Under the pieces are notes generated by a model. It searched no databases and had not been told where the DNA came from. It saw nothing but the letters and a program-made list of their open reading frames with translations. From positions 75,692 through 139,691 of the forward strand of contig CAUBOH010000003.1 of the NCBI GenBank assembly GCA_958437495.1: a stretch of 64,000 bases of DNA, in the 5' to 3' direction. The translations under genes were made by a program, and so were the position numbers. The stretch is from an uncultured Collinsella sp. (GTDB taxonomy: Bacteria; Actinomycetota; Coriobacteriia; Coriobacteriales; Coriobacteriaceae). How positions within the stretch are numbered: position 1 is the stretch's first letter; the number at the start of each line of letters is the position of its first letter. Positions 55,325 through 64,000 of the stretch are shown in pieces.

Positions 55325-55339
55325 TTGACGAACCGTCAA
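55325..55339. promoter_or_regulatory. TetR operator candidate 2
   Basis: TTGAC-gaacc-GTCAA with paired G/C extending the arms. A related half-site (GCGAACGGTCA) follows at about 55359. Probably bound by the TetR protein to control both directions. Confidence 0.65.
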
Positions 55340-55397
55340 CAATATTCAAGACTGTTAGGCGAACGGTCAGACAAAAGAGGATGAAAGGCGGCAAAAC

Positions 55398-56060
55398 ATG
55401 GGCAACAACACAGCAGATATCTCTGTGGTCGATGCCGTCCCCGCATCCGATAGCGCGGCAAAGCGCCTGACGGGCGACGAACGCCGTCGCGAGATCCTCG
55501 CCGCCGTGCGCACCGTAAGCTCCGAGCTGGGCGTGTCCCACCTATCGGTATCGGCTGTGACCAAGCGAGCCGGCTGCACGCGCTCGCTGTTCTACCACTA
55601 CTTCGCCGACATGGACGCCGCCGTCACCGCCGTCATGGACGAGGCAATCGACGGTTTTATCTCCGAGCTCGAGCAGTGGAACGCCGGCCGCACCGTCGGT
55701 GATATCGAGGGCGCGCTCGACACCGTCGCCCCGCTCTTTAAGCGTCTGGTCGCCAGCGGCCATGAGCTGCCGAGTACGCTCACCTCGAGTAGCGGCGCGC
55801 TCTACGGCGGCTTTTTGCACAACGTGGTCCAGCGCGTGGCGCAGTATATCTGCGACACCACCGTGGTGGATTTTGTCGCCCATCATGAGCTACGCATCGA
55901 CCATGTCTACGAGACGTTCTACACCCTCATCATGGGACTGTTGATGTATATCCGCACGCACCCCGATGTGCCCGACGAGACGGTCAAGGAAATCATCGCC
56001 TCGACACTCCACATCGAGGGCTATACCGCCAAGTATCCGGAGCGCAAGCCCCAGGACTGA
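55398..56060 (+). CDS. TetR/AcrR-family regulator
   Basis: 220 residues. Polar start, then the TetR helix-turn-helix at about 28-75 (RREILAAVRTVSSELGVSHLSVSAVTKRAGCTRSLFYHYF). The C-terminal ~140 residues are an unassigned ligand/dimer domain. It is divergent from the FAD oxidoreductase and 63 bases upstream of the DUF5692-like gene on the same strand, so it probably controls both. Confidence 0.88.
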   Translation: MGNNTADISVVDAVPASDSAAKRLTGDERRREILAAVRTVSSELGVSHLSVSAVTKRAGCTRSLFYHYFADMDAAVTAVMDEAIDGFISELEQWNAGRTVGDIEGALDTVAPLFKRLVASGHELPSTLTSSSGALYGGFLHNVVQRVAQYICDTTVVDFVAHHELRIDHVYETFYTLIMGLLMYIRTHPDVPDETVKEIIASTLHIEGYTAKYPERKPQD

Positions 56061-56123
56061 CGACATTTGGCCAAACTGCCCGCGATCAGAAGAGGGGCCG
56101 CGGGCGTGTGAAAGGAGAGCAGC

Positions 56124-57131
56124 ATGCTGTTCGATGTTTGGGGTAGCGATACCCTTATCCACTGGGCCGGCTGGGCCATGGTCTTTATTGGCCTGATCGT
56201 GCTCAACGAGGTCGGCCGCCGCACCAAGCTGGGCGCGGCAATTATCTTTGGCGTGGCTCCGCTGGCCATGACCATCTACTGCGTCGCCATCGCCATCGGC
56301 GTCTCACAAGGCGCCGAGTGGGCGCTCACCAACCCCACCCATGTGTACCAGAACAGCTGGTTCCACTACGCCAAGGTATACGCGGCGCTGGCCGGTTGCT
56401 GGGGCTTCATTGCCATTAAGTACCAGTGGGGCAAGATCGGCAAGGCGCATTGGTTCCGCGCATGGCCGTTTGTGATCGTCGCCATCAACATCATGATCGC
56501 CGTCGTGTCCGACTTTGAGAGTGCCTATCACTTCTTTGTCCTGGGCCAGTCCACCTGGGTCACCTCCGAAGGTGCTACGCAGCTGGCCGGCTGGAACAAC
56601 GTGTTCAACGGCATCGCCGGTATCATCAACATCTTCTGCATGACCGGTTGGTGGAGCGTCTACGCCTCCGAAGACAAGACCGACATGCTGTGGCCCGACA
56701 TGACCTGGGTCTACATCATCGCTTACGATATCTGGAACTTCTGCTACACCTACAACTGCCTGCCCACCCACTCCTGGTTCTGCGGCTTTGCACTGCTGCT
56801 GGCGCCCACCGTCGCCGCCTTTATCTGGAACAAGGGCGGCTGGATCCAGAACCGTGCCTTTACGCTGGCCATTTGGTGCATGTTTGCCCAAGTGTTCCCC
56901 TACTTCCAAGAGGAGTCCATCTTTGTGACCCACTCCACGCTCGACCCCGGCGCCGCTACCGCGGTCTCGGTCGCCGCGCTGGTCGCCAACATCGCCGCGA
57001 TCATCTACATCGCCTACCGCGCCAAGAAGCTCGGCCGCAATCCCTACAAGCAGGATGTCTTTGAGGGCACCAGCGATTGGGAGAAGGCTACCGCTCGCCG
57101 CGCCAAGGTTGATTACGCTCACGCCGAGTAA
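56124..57131 (+). CDS. DUF5692-like polytopic membrane protein
   Basis: 335 residues with about eight membrane helices, rich in Trp, Phe and Tyr. It resembles the DUF5692 group of gut actinobacteria and firmicutes, which has no known function; this assignment is from memory of the family. GWWSVYASEDKTDMLWPDMTWVYIIAYDIWNF is a distinctive central loop with acidic and aromatic residues. The ATG at 56124 has AAAGGAGAG. Probably co-transcribed with the TetR gene and functionally linked to the FAD oxidoreductase. Confidence 0.65.
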   Translation: MLFDVWGSDTLIHWAGWAMVFIGLIVLNEVGRRTKLGAAIIFGVAPLAMTIYCVAIAIGVSQGAEWALTNPTHVYQNSWFHYAKVYAALAGCWGFIAIKYQWGKIGKAHWFRAWPFVIVAINIMIAVVSDFESAYHFFVLGQSTWVTSEGATQLAGWNNVFNGIAGIINIFCMTGWWSVYASEDKTDMLWPDMTWVYIIAYDIWNFCYTYNCLPTHSWFCGFALLLAPTVAAFIWNKGGWIQNRAFTLAIWCMFAQVFPYFQEESIFVTHSTLDPGAATAVSVAALVANIAAIIYIAYRAKKLGRNPYKQDVFEGTSDWEKATARRAKVDYAHAE

Positions 57132-57198
57132 CGTGTTTATTCCGTCCACATTTGGATGTAGGCAAACTTAGCCGATACCGCAATCGCGCGTCATGCGC

Positions 57199-57237
57199 AG
57201 CCCCGGAAAGCGATTCGCCCGCTTTCCGGGGCTTTTT
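57199..57237 (+). terminator. Intrinsic terminator of the TetR-DUF5692 operon
   Basis: Perfect 14-bp stem (57199-57212 with 57220-57233) followed by TTTTTA. Confidence 0.92.
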
Positions 57238-57385
57238 ATTGTTGCGCGCATTCACACACATATTCCATTCGCACACACATTCAAAACCTCTCGCACAGAT
57301 AAAATCAGATTTCCAACCGCCTGACAGCCCTATGTGACCCCAATTTTGGGTACATTGTTGTCCCGATATCGAGCTTGGGGGATAT

Positions 57386-58882
57386 ATGAAAGATGAGACG
57401 ACGGGCCAAGAGGATGCGGCCCAAGATACAGAAGCGCGTGCCGAGGCCCTGGAGAGCCTAGACCAGATCGCGCTGGCCGAGATTGCGTTTGACGATTCGA
57501 GCGTTGATGTGCAGGATAAGCCGGAAGCCGGGGCGCAGTCCGATGGTAAGGATGCAGACGACGTTGAGCCTACCGAAGATGAGGTAGATCACGAAGACAC
57601 CGAAAGCGAGGCCGGCAACCAGCCCGAATCCGACACGGGCGAGGAAACCATCTTGCTCGATAGCTTGCCGGCCGAGGATTCGCTGACCCGCGAGCTCCCC
57701 GGCCTAGGTTCTGCTCCTGTCGTCGATGAGACCATCGCCATGGGCGATATTCCCCTGCCGTCCGTTCCCTCGGCACGCGAAGCCGAGGTCCGCCATCGCA
57801 AGATGTCGCCCAAGCGCCGCAATCTAATGGTCGCCGGCGTCGTTGCCGTCGCACTTGTTGCCGGCGGCGCAGGATATGCCGCTTGGAACGGATACCGGCA
57901 AGAGCAGGCTGCCATCGTCGCCGCCAATGCCCACACGATGATGTCGGTGCAGATTGGCGTGCATGCCGCGGGCCTCGACTGCTCAACTGGCTCCAAGATT
58001 CCCGTGCAGGTGAGCGGGCAGGATTCCGACGGTTCTTCCGTGAGCGAAACGCTCTACGTTGACGAGCATGGTCGCGGCATTAAGCTGCTGCCCGGCGATT
58101 ACACGCTCTCCATCGCCGCCTCCCCCATCGCGGCCGACGGCACCATCTACACCGTCCCGACCACCAAGGCGCAGGTTACGGTCAAGAGCGATGGGCAGGA
58201 CCTGCGCGCTCAAGCCACCTTTAAACTTAAGGTGCCCTCGGCCGACACAGTGACCGACGACCAGATCGATGCCGCCGCCAAGTATGCCGAGGAAGGCGGC
58301 GCGAGCTCTGCCGCGGCTGCCAAAGTGCTCCAGCAGGCAGCAACCGCGCGGCGCGACGCCGCCGTCAATGCCGTGAGCGCGCAAAAGGCACAGTCTGCCC
58401 GCGATGCCGACGCCCGTCACAAGGCAACCGACCTCTACCAGCTCGATATCCCCGTCGAGTGGTACGGCAAGGTCGAGACTTGGCAAAATGGCAGCACGCT
58501 ATGCATCTATCTTGCCGGCGACAGCGATACGCCAATTGTGACGCTTGTCGCGGTGCGCGAGGGCGAGAGCTTTACGCCCGATGAGGGCGATACGGTTTTG
58601 GGTGCGGCCAATCTAGGCAACGGTTATACCGTCTACGCCAGCGGCCCCGTCTATCCGTACGTGGTGCCCCAGACCATCAACGGACGGACGCAGAATCCCG
58701 TGTCAACCTACCCCATGGACACGGCCATTGAGCTTGTCGAGCTCACGACCGGTAACCGCTACACCTATAGCCAGATCAAGAACGTACTGGTCGGCAAAGA
58801 CGGCAAGGCCGACGCTGCGACCAAACTCGAGACCGACTACCTCGCCCAGATTCTCCTGCCGAGCATCAAGGCCCAGGACTAG
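57386..58882 (+). CDS. Membrane-anchored extracellular protein with acidic cytosolic tail
   Basis: 498 residues. Residues 1-~135 are strongly acidic and likely disordered, a single membrane helix lies at about 148-168, and the remaining ~330 residues are outside. The outer part has a beta-rich first half (SKIPVQVSGQDSDGSSVSETLYVDEHG pattern), an Ala-rich helical stretch (~300-350) and a second beta domain. TQTxxxT-like Thr in the acidic tail (EETILLD, DETIAMGD) resembles FHA-bound kinase target sites, an inference. No family recognised. GGGGGA precedes the ATG. Confidence 0.6.
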   Translation: MKDETTGQEDAAQDTEARAEALESLDQIALAEIAFDDSSVDVQDKPEAGAQSDGKDADDVEPTEDEVDHEDTESEAGNQPESDTGEETILLDSLPAEDSLTRELPGLGSAPVVDETIAMGDIPLPSVPSAREAEVRHRKMSPKRRNLMVAGVVAVALVAGGAGYAAWNGYRQEQAAIVAANAHTMMSVQIGVHAAGLDCSTGSKIPVQVSGQDSDGSSVSETLYVDEHGRGIKLLPGDYTLSIAASPIAADGTIYTVPTTKAQVTVKSDGQDLRAQATFKLKVPSADTVTDDQIDAAAKYAEEGGASSAAAAKVLQQAATARRDAAVNAVSAQKAQSARDADARHKATDLYQLDIPVEWYGKVETWQNGSTLCIYLAGDSDTPIVTLVAVREGESFTPDEGDTVLGAANLGNGYTVYASGPVYPYVVPQTINGRTQNPVSTYPMDTAIELVELTTGNRYTYSQIKNVLVGKDGKADAATKLETDYLAQILLPSIKAQD

Positions 58883-58923
58883 CCGGCCCGAAGACAGCCG
58901 CCCAACACCCACATCCCTAACGC

Positions 58924-58990
58924 AGTTGCGGTGAAATAGGGACTGTTTTTGCTGGTCAAACCGCAAAACAGTCCCTATTTCACCGCAACT
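58924..58990. repeat. 26-bp perfect palindromic element
   Basis: Arms 58924-58949 and 58965-58990 are perfectly complementary and contain AGGGACTGTTTT. It lies 42 bases past the stop of the anchored protein gene and just before the stop of the small minus-strand gene, so it may act as a bidirectional terminator. Confidence 0.75.
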
Positions 58991-59015
58991 TAATTGGTAG
59001 CCTTTTGGGTGGCAC

Positions 59016-59189
59016 TCAGCGCCACGGGTCGGCTTCGAACATTGGCTCGCGCTCAGGGCGTCGGTCGCTGTAGGGGTCGTAACCGTCATCGTCCTCATTC
59101 TCGGCACGGATATAGGGGGCGCGCGGCTTGGGCGCCGGTTTGGACGTGGGCTTGGGCGCCGGCGCGCTTGTCTTGATCTCGTCTTTCAT
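59016..59189 (-). CDS. Small Pro/Lys then acidic protein
   Basis: 57 residues from the ATG at 59189 (AAGGAG upstream). First half is a Pro/Ala/Lys stretch with three KP repeats; second half is acidic with a YIRAENEDDDGYDPYSDRR patch ending in DPWR. No fold expected. It is not recognised but the ribosome site and composition support a real gene. It lies downstream of clpB on the same strand after the terminator. Confidence 0.5.
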   Translation of the reverse strand: MKDEIKTSAPAPKPTSKPAPKPRAPYIRAENEDDDGYDPYSDRRPEREPMFEADPWR

Positions 59190-59242
59190 CTGCATAGCTC
59201 CTTGCATCGCATCCGTTCAATATCATCGATTGTCGCACGAAA

Positions 59243-59276
59243 AAGGGCGGCGGACCCAATTGGATCCGCCGCCCTT
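59243..59276 (-). terminator. Intrinsic terminator of clpB
   Basis: 12-bp stem (59243-59254 with 59265-59276) followed on the minus strand by TTTTTCG. 45 bases past the clpB stop. Confidence 0.85.
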
Positions 59277-59320
59277 GGCGTTTAGAGACGACTGGCAGAT
59301 TGTAAGGCATGGCCCAAAAT

Positions 59321-61948
<2,628 letters not shown>

Positions 61949-62125
61949 GGAATCACCTCTCTTGGGGTGGCCGCCCTACGGGGCGGCTTCACGTTGTTCG
62001 AGAAGTATTGTTGCCAGCTTTGTACGATCTTATACACAAATCTAAGTCTCTATATATAAGATTTTCTGAGTGATTGATGGATAGGGTACTGAGATGTCAG
62101 CCAGCCGCTGCCCAGGCGCGCTACC

Positions 62126-62182
62126 GTCTCGATCTGTAACATCTAGCAGCCATTTTTGATCCTAGATGTTACAGATCGAGAC
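62126..62182. repeat. 21-bp perfect palindrome, copy 1
   Basis: Arms 62126-62146 and 62162-62182 contain GTCTCGATCTGTAACATCTAG. A second, diverged copy follows 20 bases later. Confidence 0.8.
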
Positions 62183-62201
62183 GAATTGTTCAGCGGCGCC
62201 C

Positions 62202-62266
62202 GTTTGTCTCAATCTGTAACATCTACTCGGCAAATTAGGGTCTAACTGTTACAGATCGAGACAAAC
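62202..62266. repeat. Palindrome, copy 2
   Basis: Left arm from 62202 (GTTTGTCTCAATCTGTAACA) pairs with the right arm ending at 62266 with one mismatch over 20 bases. Same core as copy 1. The two lie in the 366-base spacer between clpB and the next gene, which has no supported gene. Confidence 0.75.
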
Positions 62267-62271
62267 CGAGA

Positions 62272-62306
62272 ACCACCGCAAAGGGGACAGGCACCTTTGT
62301 GGTGGT
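62272..62306. repeat. ACCACC palindrome downstream of the anchored protein gene
   Basis: 13-bp stem (62272-62284 with 62294-62306, one G-T pair), loop GGACAGGCA. The element at 63071-63113 is its inverted relative. Confidence 0.7.
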
Positions 62307-62314
62307 TGCAGCCT

Positions 62315-62986
62315 CTATTTACTTGTCGAGCCCGTGCTTCCCGATTCGGCGTTCCAGGGCATCTCATCCTCGAACAGCCATGTACGGGCAGACCCACTAT
62401 CGCGTGCAGTCTGCGGGTCGGGCAAGCAGGTCTGTTCATAGGCATCCTGAATGCGCTGACCCATAAAATCGTTGAGCTCGGTCCGGCTGCCCTCCATGAC
62501 ATAGGCGGCATCACCATCCAAGATGTAGATACCTGGCCCCTCATTGCCCTCGTAGCCAGGATCGTACAAAACATCACATAACTTGGCGCCATTCGCGGTG
62601 TCCAACTCGATGGACGAGTGACATCCGCCAACCATGTCGTTCGCTTTTGCCCGATAGGACGCATATCCATACCAGCGCTTAAAGGTTTTGCCCCTGAGCA
62701 GCTCGGACGCCCTGTCGATCAGACTAGAATCCGTGGTATAGCGCATAGCCCCAAGCTGAATATGTGGATAATTACTAATGCCCAGCACAGCCGGTTGCCC
62801 ATCAAAATCAACGGTAATGGTCTCAGGCTTGTCGTCGCCGGTCAGAAGTTCGACAGATTGAGTCACAGGCTTAACCACCGGCTCCGTCACCGCAGCAGGT
62901 AGAAACGCCATGCCGACAGCGCCCATGCCAACCACGGTGATCGCAAGCGCCAAAACAATCAATCCAATACGGGCAGGACTTCTCAC
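62315..62986 (-). CDS. Membrane-anchored extracellular protein, unknown
   Basis: 223 residues from a GTG at 62986 (GAGGTG seven bases upstream). An N-terminal helix (about 8-30) anchors it; the remaining ~190 residues are extracellular with a beta-rich start (PETITVDFDGQPAVLGI) and two Cys (GGCHSS, KLCDVL) that may pair. The frame is open another 56 codons upstream, but that part is a palindromic element and not protein-like. Family not recognised. Confidence 0.6.
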   Translation of the reverse strand: MRSPARIGLIVLALAITVVGMGAVGMAFLPAAVTEPVVKPVTQSVELLTGDDKPETITVDFDGQPAVLGISNYPHIQLGAMRYTTDSSLIDRASELLRGKTFKRWYGYASYRAKANDMVGGCHSSIELDTANGAKLCDVLYDPGYEGNEGPGIYILDGDAAYVMEGSRTELNDFMGQRIQDAYEQTCLPDPQTARDSGSARTWLFEDEMPWNAESGSTGSTSK

Positions 62987-63070
62987 AGCAAAACACCTCA
63001 CAATGCAAGCCTTCGCCACCTGCACTAATGATATCGCGGCCAGCACTATTACCAAAAGGAGCCGCTCGTT

Positions 63071-63113
63071 CCCCACCGCCACAAAGGTGCCCGTCCCCTT
63101 TGTGGTGGTGGGG
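63071..63113. repeat. ACCACC palindrome upstream of the anchored protein gene
   Basis: 17-bp stem (63071-63087 with 63097-63113, one G-T pair), loop TGCCCGTCC, which is complementary to the loop at 62285-62293 but for one base. The two elements flank the 62315-62986 gene as an inverted pair. Confidence 0.7.
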
Positions 63114-63163
63114 TACGAGCTCGATATTGCCATGCTCGTTGAGCGACATTTCAATAAATGTCC

Positions 63164-63832
63164 CTACAGGATTTCATCCGGGCTGGCGGGCTTGGTTGTT
63201 TTGGGGATGCCAAGTTTGGATGACGCGAAATCATCAACATTGTCCTTGATCCCGTCTTTTGTATAGACGGTGACCATATAGGTGCTGTACCCAAATTCGC
63301 TCTTGTTGCGTATCGCCCAGGCCTGCCAGTAGGTGGCCCTGCTCCGTCCTTTTATTATTCCGATGCGGCGGAGTTCTGTTCGCTTTAACTTTCGGTCGTT
63401 ATCGATGGATCGGCCGGCCTCCTCGGTAAGCCCGCACTGTTCGATCAGCTTGTCGAGGACTTGGTTCATGTGATGCTCGTCGGTGTTTGGAGCATAGTGG
63501 TAGGCGAGGGTGATGGAGTCGAGGGGCTGGTCGTCGATCAAATAATTCATCGCCTGAGGTTCAAGGCAGAAATAAGGAGACTGTCCGTCGACCTGATCGA
63601 GCAGCGGTAACTTTGACCGCCAAATTCCGGTGGGAATTCCATCTTCGTAAAACACGCCGCGACAGATAAAGGAGAGCGAGGTGGCGCGCGAGCCGGCGTC
63701 GACCATTCCGCATAAGTCGAAGGGCGAGGCGATGCCAAGGGAAAAGGGCGTGATGACGATAAGGAAGAACATCACGATGGGTACGGCGAGAATGGCGATG
63801 GCGTTACGGCAAGTGGAGCGAGACGGCTTCAT
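63164..63832 (-). CDS. Membrane-anchored protein, unknown
   Basis: 222 residues. One N-terminal membrane helix (about 10-35), then a ~185-residue domain, probably outside, with four Cys (LCGM, FICRG, YFCLE, EQCGL). AGGGGG precedes the ATG at 63832. It is on the same strand as the 62315 gene but separated by a hairpin, and the two share size and layout, though I see no clear sequence similarity. Upstream bases to the window end hold no gene. Confidence 0.55.
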   Translation of the reverse strand: MKPSRSTCRNAIAILAVPIVMFFLIVITPFSLGIASPFDLCGMVDAGSRATSLSFICRGVFYEDGIPTGIWRSKLPLLDQVDGQSPYFCLEPQAMNYLIDDQPLDSITLAYHYAPNTDEHHMNQVLDKLIEQCGLTEEAGRSIDNDRKLKRTELRRIGIIKGRSRATYWQAWAIRNKSEFGYSTYMVTVYTKDGIKDNVDDFASSKLGIPKTTKPASPDEIL

Positions 63833-64000
63833 ATGTGCCCCCTAAGACAAATAGCAGGCAAGTTCCATAACAAATGAATAATCTCAGATAACAACTTATT
63901 CTAGCCCATAACAAGCAAGGACATCGGACATTGGGAACAGGCCTGTTTTGAACTGCGTCCCGAATCTTGGCCTTCTTTATTAGAAGCGAACACTAGGACG

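Noticed and set aside
61949..62314. HAIR or CIRCE heat-shock operator ahead of clpB
   Set aside because: Neither the CTTGAGT-N7-ACTCAAG nor the TTAGCACTC-N9-GAGTGCTAA form is present.

Overview
The window looks like a chromosome segment of a gut coriobacterium, most likely Collinsella. The support is inference from a GC-rich sequence with actinobacterial gene orders, a fhaA-fhaB-pstP-rodA/pbpA-pknB cell-division kinase cluster, pyruvate:ferredoxin oxidoreductase, a mannose-family PTS and a LAXTG-type wall anchor. No species marker such as 16S rRNA is present.

Core part 1 (1-27.5 kb). It opens with the start of an APC permease and a membrane-anchored C39-like protein. Carbamate kinase, a DUF3830 pair and a 1179-residue pyruvate:ferredoxin oxidoreductase follow. 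Next is a three-gene FHA / Ser-Thr kinase / membrane-protein operon, then dnaX-ybaB-recR. A long plus-strand cluster comes after: kinase, two FHA proteins, PP2C phosphatase, a natural SEDS (RodA/FtsW)-PBP fusion, and a PASTA kinase. This cluster probably couples cell-wall growth and division to reversible phosphorylation.

Accessory part (27.5-48.0 kb). This is a tandem island built on a tRNA-Arg(CCT) gene. The tRNA is intact at 47963-48038 (minus strand). A perfect 48-bp copy of its 3' part lies at 34442-34489, just before a tyrosine integrase, and a degraded piece lies at 28036-28062. The inner segment (34.4-48.0 kb) reads as an integrative mobilizable element: integrase, excisionase-like protein, winged-helix protein, coiled-coil protein, three overlapping metallophosphoesterases, relaxase plus MobC, a hairpin-rich oriT-like region, a lipoprotein, a LAXTG-anchored coiled-coil/CAP protein and an XRE regulator. 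The outer segment (28.0-34.4 kb) holds a compact minus-strand defence-like operon: an MmeI-like restriction-modification enzyme, a DUF262/HNH GmrSD-like protein and a SEFIR/TIR protein. A ~447-bp repeat occurs at 27561-28007 and 40102-40547. Each copy carries two convergent small ORFs (24 and 41 codons) that meet at their stop codons and resemble a type I toxin-antitoxin arrangement.

Core part 2 (48.0-64 kb). It contains a mannose-family PTS operon (IIAB, IIC, IID) with DUF956, hypA, and a large multi-FeS FAD oxidoreductase divergent from a TetR regulator and a DUF5692-like membrane protein, with two TTGAC-N5-GTCAA operators between them. Then come an anchored extracellular protein, a small acidic/proline protein, clpB and two membrane-anchored unknowns.

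Many intergenic spaces hold palindromic elements. Several share a GGGAC core followed by a pyrimidine run, and some are bounded by long inverted repeats like non-autonomous mobile elements. No CRISPR array, rRNA gene or transposase was seen.
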